Source: a virus. Taken from it: a stretch of DNA of 32,706 bases. The position numbers were made by a program, and so were the translations under genes. The notes under the pieces are model-generated. The model worked only from the letters and a program-made list of their open reading frames with translations. It had not been told where the DNA came from and searched no databases. Positions 15,079 to 22,736 of the stretch are shown here, in pieces (the stretch's first letter is position 1; each line of letters starts with the position of its first letter). The DNA lies in IMG/VR virus record IMGVR_UViG_3300042480_000340, positions 1-32,706 of that record, one strand, 5' to 3'.

Positions 15079-15747
15079 TTATATCCCTGATTTTATTTTA
15101 TCGTAAAAGTCTATACCTGTCATGAAATCATAATCAGGCTGTAAATAATTAGATACATTTTTCTTTGCTTGCTTATCTCTATTATAATACTTTTTGAGGT
15201 AAGTTAACAGCACTAATTTTACCGGACTGTCGGTATTTCTGTTATATCGCGATTCTAAGTCAGTGTTCCATAAAGTTAGTTTTTTACCCAATCGATGTTG
15301 AACAAAACTTTTGAATGAGTCGGTGTAGTTATCATTCACTCGTATAAAGGTACAATTATCAGAATTTAATCCATTTAAAAAGTTCACTTGTAGTTCTGAG
15401 TGTTCGTCTAATGCACACTGATTGAATACGTAACATAATAACGCATCATTGTTCAATCGAACCGGGGTGTCGCTAGGGTTATTCTTCCTGTAAAAATGTT
15501 CGACCACTCCAGACATCCATCTTTCTAGAGGATCGCGGATAAGTACCAACATTTCTTTTTTCTTTAATTCTTTATTGGTTAGAAAATTATCATAGTGCCA
15601 ATTAAAGTTATGCATTAAAATATATTCAGTGAATGAACTTGCATTTTTGGCTATAGGAATATAAACAAATCGCTCATCGTCCGAAACTACACAATGACCG
15701 CGATTTTCAAATCCTATCTTGGATAATGTACCCTTTATCTTACTCAT
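15079..15747 (-). CDS. Sulfotransferase-like protein (copy 1)
   Basis: Sulfotransferases move sulfate from PAPS to sugars or other acceptors. The 5'-phosphosulfate-binding motif appears as YIPIAKNASSFTEYI (PIAKNASS, 31-38), and the 3'-phosphate-binding motif as LVLIRDPLERWMSG (67-80). Both fit the carbohydrate sulfotransferase family. It is a tandem paralogue of the next gene upstream, with motifs at identical residue positions. AAAGG lies 8 nt before the ATG, and the genes overlap by 8 nt. The acceptor is unknown; host or virion glycan is the first guess. Confidence 0.7.
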   Translation of the reverse strand: MSKIKGTLSKIGFENRGHCVVSDDERFVYIPIAKNASSFTEYILMHNFNWHYDNFLTNKELKKKEMLVLIRDPLERWMSGVVEHFYRKNNPSDTPVRLNNDALLCYVFNQCALDEHSELQVNFLNGLNSDNCTFIRVNDNYTDSFKSFVQHRLGKKLTLWNTDLESRYNRNTDSPVKLVLLTYLKKYYNRDKQAKKNVSNYLQPDYDFMTGIDFYDKIKSGI

Positions 15748-16426
15748 GTTGAGGACCTTTATAAAACGTTAGTGTTTTAATAAAGTCATAGTCCGGCTTT
15801 AAGTAATCTTCTACTATGGCATTATATTTTGGGTAATCTTGAAAAAACTTTTTGAGTTTTTTAAGATTATTTTGTTTACCCGGCCTATCTTGAGTACGAT
15901 TGAACCATAATAGTTGATTCTCTTCTCGAAAGGCTCCGAAGTATGGATTTTCTGTGCCTTTCTTGTCCCAAAAACTATAGTTTTTATTTAGATCATTGAT
16001 GATAAAATATTTTAGTGTATCTTTATAGTTATCATCGAGGAACATAAACACGCACTCATCGGTGTCTAATCCTTCAAGGTAATTTACCTGTAGTTCACTA
16101 TGAGGATCTAATGCAAGTTGATGTAAAATATAGTGCATATTATTTTCTTGCATCTCAAGTTGTTGTAGATGAAAATGATGCACGATTCCCGAAAACCATC
16201 TAGATAAAGGATCTCGTAATACTACTAATTTTTTCTTTTCTTTTAGATTTTCATTAGACTTAAAGTTATCTGTCTCGGTCCAGCCGCACATATAATTTAA
16301 AATCTGTATGGTATATCTACTGGCACATTTAGGCAATGGAACATAGATGTAGTCAGTATCATTCGCCGGCGTACATTTACCTAAGTCCCAACGTGCTATC
16401 CTAGATTTAGGTGCTATTATTCTCAT
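15740..16426 (-). CDS. Sulfotransferase-like protein (copy 2)
   Basis: Paralogue of copy 1: YVPLPKCASRYT (28-39) and LVVLRDPLSRWFSG (67-80), followed in both by a His-containing V-x-H-F motif, and LHQLALDPHSELQVNYLEGLD that matches copy 1 closely. In the first motif the SS of copy 1 becomes SR, so PAPS binding may differ. No strong ribosome site is visible at ATG 16426, which lies within the last codons of the upstream gene (20-nt overlap). Confidence 0.7.
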   Translation of the reverse strand: MRIIAPKSRIARWDLGKCTPANDTDYIYVPLPKCASRYTIQILNYMCGWTETDNFKSNENLKEKKKLVVLRDPLSRWFSGIVHHFHLQQLEMQENNMHYILHQLALDPHSELQVNYLEGLDTDECVFMFLDDNYKDTLKYFIINDLNKNYSFWDKKGTENPYFGAFREENQLLWFNRTQDRPGKQNNLKKLKKFFQDYPKYNAIVEDYLKPDYDFIKTLTFYKGPQHE

Positions 16427-16739
16427 CTTGTACTAATTTGATAATGATATCTAATTTCTCTTTAGCATCTTTTACTGCTGGATATTCTTTAGCGAGTTTT
16501 TCGATACGCTCATCTTCAACCATCTTTTTCTTAGCCCAGTCCATGATAGACTGCAATTGAGGGTCAGATGATAATTCTACCGAGTTGTCGATCTTGTACC
16601 AAGATCCGCTAGCATTATCACATACCTCGAACTGCTTCGTGTTTCCGTTCCAACGCACTTGTCCACTCTGTGCTGGCAGTAGATATTGTCTATCTACTTG
16701 CCAGACTATGGGATTCTGATATGAATGGATCTTTATCAT
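16407..16739 (-). CDS. Conserved hypothetical protein after the clamp gene, 110 aa
   Basis: Starts MIKIHSYQNPIVWQVDRQYL at ATG 16739, which overlaps the clamp stop as ATGA; the 13 extra residues of the longer frame are a shadow of the clamp gene. Residues WYKIDNSVELSSDPQL and IMDWAKKKM recall a protein common in marine T4-like phages. The second half is helical and charged. Position after the clamp hints at a replication or transcription role, unproven. Confidence 0.65.
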   Translation of the reverse strand: MIKIHSYQNPIVWQVDRQYLLPAQSGQVRWNGNTKQFEVCDNASGSWYKIDNSVELSSDPQLQSIMDWAKKKMVEDERIEKLAKEYPAVKDAKEKLDIIIKLVQDENNST

Positions 16740-17458
16740 TTTGCCTGTGCGGGGAGCAGATAGCGATATGTCGCACACAGTCCCTTCACAGTGATTTCAG
16801 TTGCGCCCTGATCGCTGATCTTGACTGTCTTATCGCCGGGCAAGTCCATGATGCTCATGAATACCTTTACAGGCCATGCCCACGAACGACTCAATGTACC
16901 TTCTACATCAGGGTGAAATACAAAGTTACCGCTGTGTGTTGACGGGTCACCAAAGTAAATCTTAAGATCGCCCTTGTCAGTCTTAGTAGTGAAATGAATC
17001 TCTTCGCTGTTTGCTTGAGCCTGCTTCTTCAATCGCATGATACCTGCAACAGTAGGTTCGAACTCAACGTCCCACTTAGCGCCCTTGAACTTGACATCTT
17101 TGACTTTTTCTTCGATGATAGCCTTGCCCATCAATCGATAGTCATTGACGAAATCACCAGCCTTAGTCTCAAAGTGAATAGCAGTAGGGACATCGTCCTT
17201 GTTACGTGTAACATTGATGACTGCATGTTCATCATAATCATCAAAACCAAGAATAGTCTTGAGTTTGCCTAAATTAGGCATACCGAACGTACCAATGAAT
17301 TCTGCTTGAGGAGTATCAAAAGTACCCTCAACGATAACGCTCTTGTCTTCTGCGATAGCAGAGATTACTGTCTGCTTGTCAGTACCTGCGACCTTGACGA
17401 GTTCGATGACCCCCAAGCCAAATGTATGTTGAATCAAATCTTGTAAATTGTCTTTCAT
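16736..17458 (-). CDS. 45: gp45-like sliding clamp
   Basis: Length 240 matches T4 gp45 (228), the trimeric ring that tethers the polymerase and also activates late transcription. Segments such as FIGTFGMPNLGKLKTILGF and the C-terminal SWAWPVKVFMSIMD, VKISDQGATEITVKG and CATYRYLLPAQ are those of T4-type clamps. GAGG lies before the ATG, and a strong sigma70 promoter lies upstream, so it can be made early and separately from the polymerase gene that precedes it. The neighbouring DNA polymerase ends in a Phe-rich clamp-binding-like tail. Confidence 0.85.
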   Translation of the reverse strand: MKDNLQDLIQHTFGLGVIELVKVAGTDKQTVISAIAEDKSVIVEGTFDTPQAEFIGTFGMPNLGKLKTILGFDDYDEHAVINVTRNKDDVPTAIHFETKAGDFVNDYRLMGKAIIEEKVKDVKFKGAKWDVEFEPTVAGIMRLKKQAQANSEEIHFTTKTDKGDLKIYFGDPSTHSGNFVFHPDVEGTLSRSWAWPVKVFMSIMDLPGDKTVKISDQGATEITVKGLCATYRYLLPAQAK

Positions 17459-17501
17459 GTGTTTCCTCTTTGTGTTAGATATTTAGGTAGAATCATTGTG
17501 T

Positions 17502-17530
17502 ATAATAGTGGATTTTATTGCAAAAGTCAA
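17502..17530 (-). promoter_or_regulatory. sigma70 promoter (TTGACT-17-TATTAT) before the clamp
   Basis: TTGACT at 17525-17530 and TATTAT at 17502-17507 on the minus strand, spaced by 17 nt, in the 79-nt gap after the polymerase stop. A start near 17495 gives a 37-nt leader with the GAGGAAA ribosome site. A host-type early promoter fits a replication gene. Confidence 0.75.
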
Positions 17531-17537
17531 ATACTTG

Positions 17538-20243
17538 TCATCCAAAACTAAACAAATCATCAAATGTCGAATTGGTGTCTGTGTTCTCTTCTAGTTCCCA
17601 ATTCAACACTCCTAGAAGGTTATCGATCTTTTTATCGACCAATGTTTTTTCCATAGCACTATCATCGAATGGTAGTTCTATGAACCAGTTTGGTAATCGC
17701 AATTCATCAGTGGGATATGCTATGCTTGTGAAGTTCAACGGATTAGGCTTTAGTTTACATACCACTACCTTCATACCATCGACCATCTTCATGCTATAGT
17801 TGTCACCATTTACACGGCGTAGATAATTCCAGTTCAATGCCGCGCGAACGTGTCCGGGCATATTAGCCTTACCTGTCTTACTATTTGCTTCAAGATCACC
17901 ATATGTAGTTAAGTTGTTGACACTCTTGGGCGAACCCTTAGTCCAACTATCTTGCTTACCAAGTTCGATCTTGAATTGCTTGATGCGTTCAATGACATCC
18001 TCTCTAGTCTTACCTGCGAGGACCATCTCAAGCACTTCAAACAAGAAGTCTTGCACATACTTGGGAGTATCTGCTCGTTTCAAGTCAAGACCCATAGCCT
18101 TGATCTTGCCTTGCTTCCCATCTTTGTCTAGTCGCTTACCTTCTTTATCATAGATGTTGATAGCATAACGCTTCTTAGTGATGAACAAACTACGATCACC
18201 GACAAGTTCTCGACCACCTTTGATAACGCTTAATTTGCGGGGCACATGAAATGACCGTTCCATGAAACTGGGGAAGCCTTCGTTGACTTGATCAGCGACA
18301 CTATCATATAGAGCAACAGCCAAATCTTTATTGAATTCGACTTCGTTATTAGCGATCTGTTCTTTTAAAATAGGATACGCGCTAAAGTAACATGAGTCAG
18401 TATCACCATAAACGATTGAATCACCAGTATGATCATACTTGCCTGCAATGATCTCATTGATATGCGAACTCATATGTTTCACAATCTGGCGACCACTCAA
18501 TGTGACGCTCTGACCTATGCGCTTATCATAGAAACGACAATGCTCGTTCAACAATGCACCATATGCAGAGTTAAGCAAAATCTTGCGAACCAATTGACGC
18601 TTATCCCAGTATTCGATATCTTCTTTCGTTTTGCTCTCTTTTAACTTCTTCTGCATGTCTTTACGATCACTATACCAGCGTGTCAATAGTCCTGGGATCA
18701 CGCCTTCTTGATCGCTACGGAAGATAGTACCATTCGCGCTCAAGATATATGGCTTGTTGCTGTCAAAGATCAATTTCCATACTTCTGCCGCAGACATCTC
18801 TACGCTCTCGCCACTCTCAAAGTCAACTGTGAGCATAGTACCACGCTCTTGATTCATGACTGCTTCATATTCAAGACTGCCGAACAAGCCTTCCCAAAGC
18901 AACGAACTCATCTCAAGATCATCATCTTCGTCATAGCGTTTCTTTTCGCTTGCTAATCTTCGTGCTTTCTCAGTGAGGTGATGCTCAGTCAATGTAGGAC
19001 GCAATTGTGCAACGATAGTCTCGGGAGCCATGTTCAATGAACGAATGGCGCTAGGATACAGACTGTTGATATCGATAGCAGCCACATATTCGTGTATGCC
19101 TTTCTTTGGCACAGCGACATATGCACCGGCTGCAGCCATATCACTTTCTTTTGCATTTCTCTTTTTATCAGGAACCATCATGCCGCGCTCATGCGCTTCG
19201 TTCATGATAGCCATCTCAATCATCGCTACTGAACCCATGACTGTTGGCAACAGTACTGTATTCTCATGCGCTAGTGCGTTAGCAAGATCAAGGAACTTGA
19301 GTTTGTTGTGGATCTTTACAAGCAACATAGTATCCTGTCTGTTGTATTCAATAAACTTCTTGAAGTCCTTGTTATAGAGTTGGTCAAGAGTACCTTCATA
19401 CTGTGTCTTATTCTCACCGACTTCCATCTCACCGATGAAATCTAGTTTATAACTGTGACGGCTTTCGTAGTTGTACTTCTTATACAACTGTAGATAGTCC
19501 ATATGAATACGACCAACAAGGTCATATGTCACTTCTTCTTTGCCGAAACGTTCATATGTCCTTGATTTAGGAGTCTGCCCAAGCAAGCAGAATTTGCGTG
19601 TATCATCTTTGCTCATGATACGTGTGACACGATTGACCATGTAGGGTATATCGTATCCTTCTGAGTTCCAGCCTGTGAGTACGTCTGCATCTTTGATCAA
19701 CTCAAAGAATGTCTCAAACATCTCAATCTCTGACCTGAACAATATAGTATTACCTAAGTCAGTAGTCAAGTCATGCGCAGTTTCATCGCTCATGTGCTTG
19801 GGCGGGATAGCAAGTGTGACAAGTGTATCTTGCCAATCCAAGTACATTGAGATAGCCGTGACCGGATTGAAAGGATCACTCGTTGGACTAAAGCCCTTCT
19901 CTGGGTCAAAGTCTACCTCAATGTCAAAGAAACATGTATGGAGTTTTGGAGGCTCACTGCCTAAGTAGTTTTCACTTAGACAGCGGAACACCACATTGAT
20001 GTCCGATTCAAACAGTTTCTTATTGCTGTGGATTCGTTTTTCTTTTTCGAACTCAGTACGCTTTCTTGTGCTGAAGCGTGATATGGGATCGCCATATATA
20101 CTGCGATATTTACCCTTAGGGTCAGTATAATACAAAGTATAGTTGGCAGGAAACTCGTTGTATGTGCGCTTGCCGTCAGGCTGTCGCTCTACGACAAATA
20201 TCCTGTCGCTGTCTCTATCGTGAATCGCGTCAACGTAACTCAT
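17538..20243 (-). CDS. 43: Family B DNA polymerase (gp43-like)
   Basis: Replicative polymerase with 3'-5' exonuclease, 901 residues like T4 gp43 (898). Exo I FFDIEV (D107, E109), Exo II GWNSEGYDIPY (191-201) and Exo III EYNRQD (299-304) are intact. Polymerase motif A is DINSLYPSAI (D391), motif B KILLNSAYG (554-562), motif C VYGDTDSCYF (D614, D616), and a late TKKRY follows. The C-terminus TFDDLFSFG is a good clamp-binding tail. The gene overlaps the upstream SGNH gene by 14 nt with only a weak AAAGA site. No intein or intron is visible. Confidence 0.97.
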   Translation of the reverse strand: MSYVDAIHDRDSDRIFVVERQPDGKRTYNEFPANYTLYYTDPKGKYRSIYGDPISRFSTRKRTEFEKEKRIHSNKKLFESDINVVFRCLSENYLGSEPPKLHTCFFDIEVDFDPEKGFSPTSDPFNPVTAISMYLDWQDTLVTLAIPPKHMSDETAHDLTTDLGNTILFRSEIEMFETFFELIKDADVLTGWNSEGYDIPYMVNRVTRIMSKDDTRKFCLLGQTPKSRTYERFGKEEVTYDLVGRIHMDYLQLYKKYNYESRHSYKLDFIGEMEVGENKTQYEGTLDQLYNKDFKKFIEYNRQDTMLLVKIHNKLKFLDLANALAHENTVLLPTVMGSVAMIEMAIMNEAHERGMMVPDKKRNAKESDMAAAGAYVAVPKKGIHEYVAAIDINSLYPSAIRSLNMAPETIVAQLRPTLTEHHLTEKARRLASEKKRYDEDDDLEMSSLLWEGLFGSLEYEAVMNQERGTMLTVDFESGESVEMSAAEVWKLIFDSNKPYILSANGTIFRSDQEGVIPGLLTRWYSDRKDMQKKLKESKTKEDIEYWDKRQLVRKILLNSAYGALLNEHCRFYDKRIGQSVTLSGRQIVKHMSSHINEIIAGKYDHTGDSIVYGDTDSCYFSAYPILKEQIANNEVEFNKDLAVALYDSVADQVNEGFPSFMERSFHVPRKLSVIKGGRELVGDRSLFITKKRYAINIYDKEGKRLDKDGKQGKIKAMGLDLKRADTPKYVQDFLFEVLEMVLAGKTREDVIERIKQFKIELGKQDSWTKGSPKSVNNLTTYGDLEANSKTGKANMPGHVRAALNWNYLRRVNGDNYSMKMVDGMKVVVCKLKPNPLNFTSIAYPTDELRLPNWFIELPFDDSAMEKTLVDKKIDNLLGVLNWELEENTDTNSTFDDLFSFG

Positions 20244-20859
20244 TCTTTATTCTATTATAAATTTGTTCTGCTTGCAACCTGTTGCTTTCCATACCGGGAT
20301 GCCTGCCGTCTAATGCATAGTCATCCATTATCAATATCATATCCCAGAAATTTTTTAGATTCAGTGTGCTAGGTGGTCTTTCTTGACAACCATCTTGTAC
20401 ACCATGAAAATAAAAATTCTTTATATTTCTTGAGGTCAGATACAACTCTACGTGCTGTATGGCTAACCAATTGTACCAATAATATTTTTCTTTCAAGAAA
20501 GGCTCATCGATCTCGGACATTATCAATCTTTTATGCTCAGGCGTGTCCTTGTTAATCAACGTAGCGTTTCCTTCTGACATATCATTAAATTGATGACAGA
20601 AATACCTATCAAAATATGAGAAGGCAGTGATAACTATATCGTCAGGATATAGTTCTGCTTTAAGAACCTTCATCATGATCGCTAGATTACCTATACCAGC
20701 ATTGGCTAGGTTGACACACTCTATTCCCAGTTTATTAGCGACCATGTTGGGCCAGCCCAACTTGCTAGGTGTCAGTGCCGGGAGATTAGGGGGTATATGA
20801 CAATCTGGTAGTGCGTGTCCATATACAAAAGAACACCCGAACGTCACTAATCTAGGCAT
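20230..20859 (-). CDS. SGNH-hydrolase-like protein (copy 4)
   Basis: Begins MPRLVTFGCSFVYGHALPD with S10 as candidate nucleophile, then GWPNMVANKLG and NAGIGNLAIM (Gly/Asn block), VITAFSYFDRY and a C-terminal GRHPGMESN with the candidate His. At 209 residues it is the shortest of the five. GAGGG lies 6 nt before the ATG. Its place between a membrane protein and the polymerase suggests early or middle expression from the promoter before dsbA rather than a virion role. Confidence 0.65.
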   Translation of the reverse strand: MPRLVTFGCSFVYGHALPDCHIPPNLPALTPSKLGWPNMVANKLGIECVNLANAGIGNLAIMMKVLKAELYPDDIVITAFSYFDRYFCHQFNDMSEGNATLINKDTPEHKRLIMSEIDEPFLKEKYYWYNWLAIQHVELYLTSRNIKNFYFHGVQDGCQERPPSTLNLKNFWDMILIMDDYALDGRHPGMESNRLQAEQIYNRIKNELR

Positions 20860-21142
20860 TCAATACCCTCACTAATCCTACAGTGTCTATGACCGTCAAC
20901 AACATATAATTTGCTAACATGCCAAAACTACTACGTGTCCATGCAGCCCATGCATACATAGCGCACCCCATTATCCACAATGTGTATAACAATACTAAAG
21001 GTGGATTAGGTACAGTCAATGCCATCAATAATGAACAGCCTATGCTGATCATCCAGGCTATGACTTCTATGAAGAAACGGAATCGATTGGATCTGTAATC
21101 GTCAAGTATCCAATTGAAAACGTCACGAAAAATATCGATCAC
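20852..21142 (-). CDS. Small integral membrane protein, 96 aa
   Basis: Three hydrophobic stretches are visible: about residues 24-43 (IEVIAWMISIGCSLLMALTV), 48-67 and 74-93, so probably three transmembrane helices with a charged N-terminus in the cytoplasm. The start is GTG 21142, set by a GTGA overlap with the dsbA stop. The protein resembles small membrane proteins of marine T4-like phages. A role in superinfection exclusion or lysis timing is possible but not shown. Confidence 0.65.
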   Translation of the reverse strand: MIDIFRDVFNWILDDYRSNRFRFFIEVIAWMISIGCSLLMALTVPNPPLVLLYTLWIMGCAMYAWAAWTRSSFGMLANYMLLTVIDTVGLVRVLNA

Positions 21143-21399
21143 AATGTTTTCCCGACTGTCTCCAAGATAGTGTTGAGTTCTTCGTTTTCTTTGTTAGTCT
21201 CACCTAGTCGTGCCTTATAGGCTACGCGAATTGCCTTCTTAAGGATGCTTGGCTTGACTTCAAGTTCTTCTGCGATAGCCTTGACTGTATCAGTCAGGCC
21301 CTCTTGCAATGTCTCAACTTCTTGCATGACTGCCATGCCCTCGTTGATAAGTTGCGTGAGTTTGATTTTTGCTTCGTTATTAAAAGTGCGTGTTGACAT
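21139..21399 (-). CDS. dsbA: DsbA-like double-stranded DNA-binding protein
   Basis: Length 86 and the segment TVKAIAEELEVKPSILKKAI (38-57) resemble the T4 DsbA-type proteins (T4 DsbA has 89 residues), which bind DNA near late promoters and tune late transcription. The protein is helical with an acidic start and end. AGAGGAG precedes the ATG, and a strong sigma70 promoter is directly upstream. The many late-type octamers in this window give it natural targets. The match is at family level by eye only. Confidence 0.7.
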   Translation of the reverse strand: MSTRTFNNEAKIKLTQLINEGMAVMQEVETLQEGLTDTVKAIAEELEVKPSILKKAIRVAYKARLGETNKENEELNTILETVGKTL

Positions 21400-21426
21400 T
21401 AGATTACTCCTCTATGTGAATTAGTT

Positions 21427-21455
21427 AGTATACTACACTGTTGTAAATAAGTCAA
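21427..21455 (-). promoter_or_regulatory. sigma70 promoter (TTGACT-17-TATACT) before dsbA
   Basis: TTGACT at 21450-21455 and TATACT at 21427-21432 on the minus strand with a 17-nt spacer, in the 73-nt gap upstream of dsbA. The -10 lies in the 10-bp palindrome TAGTATACTA. A start near 21420 gives a 21-nt leader with an AGAGGAG site. Confidence 0.75.
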
Positions 21456-21472
21456 ACTTTTTACGTCCAAAC

Positions 21473-21721
21473 CTATTGATATTTCAGTTTTAGGAACATA
21501 TATTCCTCTTCTTTCATGGAAATGATTGCATCTTTGGAACTTGTGAGTTTTACTTTATAACCAAATGTTTCAAACTTCCTAAGTACTTGCGTTTTTATCT
21601 CTTCGGGTCTAGTCTTAGAAAAATTAGTAACTAGATAGTTCCTGAATTCAGGATCCATACTATCCACCTTTTCATAGATATAAGCCCATAACCATTGATT
21701 TTTATTTAGGCTGACTAGCAT
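21473..21721 (-). CDS. Hypothetical protein, 82 aa
   Basis: A small Lys/Trp/Tyr-rich protein starting MLVSLNKNQWLWAYIYEKVD. It overlaps the end of tilS by 20 nt and has no clear ribosome site, so translation is probably coupled. The end (MKEEEYMFLKLKYQ) and the DPEFRNYLVTNFSKTRPEE centre show no domain I know. Confidence 0.55.
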   Translation of the reverse strand: MLVSLNKNQWLWAYIYEKVDSMDPEFRNYLVTNFSKTRPEEIKTQVLRKFETFGYKVKLTSSKDAIISMKEEEYMFLKLKYQ

Positions 21722-22301
21722 CTAGGATTAATTTTTTGATGACTTTCTCAATACCGGGATTGACATGATATACATGCTCGACCATATGCTTCCTAATATA
21801 GTTTCGCATGTACTTGTCGTCATGATTAGACTTGTCTTCTCTCCACTCTAACCCTTTACGCATACACCAGTCAATGAATTCTTGTTTGGGATTTAGCAAG
21901 AAAGGTCTGTGTACATTTTTACGTGTATCGGGAATAACTTTAGGTTCTCCGTGCATAGCAGACCAAATATATGTCTCAATGCAGTCGTTCAAATGATGAC
22001 CAGTGACAACATATTCAAATTGTTCTAAGAAACGATAACGCTCATTGCGCCAGTGTTCTTCCCAACTATGATCTTTGGGTTTTTCGTTACGGATATAACC
22101 AATATGTAATGAGATGTTTCTACTACTACAATGATGGAAAACAAAGTCGTAAGCATTGTCGCTGGCTTCAGTACCGTGATGAAAAAATGCCGCATCAACT
22201 TCATGATTGTTGCTCAGAAAATCTAAGATGGCAACGCTATCCACACCACCGCTAAATGCGACAGTGATTTTTCGAGGCAACTTATGAAGTAATTGGATCA
22301 T
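21702..22301 (-). CDS. tilS: TilS-like tRNA(Ile)-lysidine synthetase, short form
   Basis: An N-type PP-loop ATPase: FSGGVDS at 16-22, then TGHHLNDCIETYIWSAMHG as in the TilS ATP/substrate region, and RPFLLNPKQEF, LEWREDKSN and YMRNYIRKHM, the classic TilS motif for the tRNA end. TilS joins lysine to C34 of tRNA-Ile(CAU) so it reads AUA. It has 199 residues against about 320-430 in bacteria, lacking the C-terminal tRNA-binding domains. It is not QueC. It sits behind a sigma70 promoter whose predicted start is the A of the ATG, with no proper ribosome site. Confidence 0.8.
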   Translation of the reverse strand: MIQLLHKLPRKITVAFSGGVDSVAILDFLSNNHEVDAAFFHHGTEASDNAYDFVFHHCSSRNISLHIGYIRNEKPKDHSWEEHWRNERYRFLEQFEYVVTGHHLNDCIETYIWSAMHGEPKVIPDTRKNVHRPFLLNPKQEFIDWCMRKGLEWREDKSNHDDKYMRNYIRKHMVEHVYHVNPGIEKVIKKLILDASQPK

Positions 22302-22302
22302 A

Positions 22303-22322
22303 CCTATATTATACGATATAGG
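22303..22322 (-). repeat. Inverted repeat over the -10 of the tilS promoter
   Basis: CCTATAT and ATATAGG are perfect 7-bp arms separated by 6 nt. They enclose the -10 TATAAT and end just before the ATG. A repressor site or a hairpin are both possible. Confidence 0.55.
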
Positions 22323-22336
22323 ATATGGATTTGCAA
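22308..22336 (-). promoter_or_regulatory. sigma70 promoter (TTGCAA-17-TATAAT) before tilS
   Basis: TTGCAA at 22331-22336 and a perfect TATAAT at 22308-22313 on the minus strand, spacer 17. The expected start, 7 nt past the last -10 base, is 22301, the first base of the tilS ATG. A leaderless transcript is predicted. Confidence 0.7.
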
Positions 22337-22339
22337 CTT

Positions 22340-22723
22340 TTATTGGAAAATGTGGTGATTCTTTTCGCCGTAAATCTTGATGTATTTTCCGGCTAGCATA
22401 TCTGCCATGCTCTCGACTGGGCTGCCGGGATAACTGTCCCCGTGATCGACCATGTCTAATTCACCCTGACGAACGTGAACCAATTCATGAAATACGGTGC
22501 GTAATATGTCTACAAGGTTTCGATTTTTAGCATAAACCCAAATAGTATCTCCACCGATCATATGCCCACCGGTATGATGGTTATTCTGGGCTTCTTCCGT
22601 ATCCATGCTTAATTCAATCTTGGGCGGATCGCTAATATTGAGTTTGCCGCATGCCCACTTAGCAAATTTATTTACTTCGCTAGGTATGTCTGCTCTGGAT
22701 CTGACGAAATCTTCTGTGCGCAT
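22340..22723 (-). CDS. Zinc metallopeptidase-like protein, 127 aa
   Basis: Zincin motif FHELVHVRQ gives H79-E80-x-x-H83, and PVESMADMLAG offers E104 as third ligand. This small single-domain layout matches a metallopeptidase family I recall in marine T4-like phages; the natural substrate is unknown. The N-terminus (MRTEDFVRSRAD) vaguely resembles the head-targeting starts elsewhere but has no good cleavage site. No Shine-Dalgarno site is present; a TATAAATA octamer sits exactly 6 nt before the ATG, so a leaderless late transcript is likely. Stop lies before the tilS promoter. Confidence 0.75.
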   Translation of the reverse strand: MRTEDFVRSRADIPSEVNKFAKWACGKLNISDPPKIELSMDTEEAQNNHHTGGHMIGGDTIWVYAKNRNLVDILRTVFHELVHVRQGELDMVDHGDSYPGSPVESMADMLAGKYIKIYGEKNHHIFQ

Positions 22724-22728
22724 TGTAG

Positions 22729-22736
22729 TATTTATA
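22729..22736 (-). promoter_or_regulatory. T4-type late promoter TATAAATA, leaderless position
   Basis: A perfect octamer on the minus strand whose last base is 6 nt above the first base of the ATG at 22723. In T4 the octamer spans -13 to -6, so the start would be the A of the ATG. It overlaps the stop codon of the upstream SGNH gene. Confidence 0.6.

Noticed and set aside
21702-22301. QueC assignment for the PP-loop gene
   Set aside because: The RPFLLNPKQEF and DKSN-YMRNYIRKH motifs are those of TilS, and the Cys zinc site of QueC is absent.
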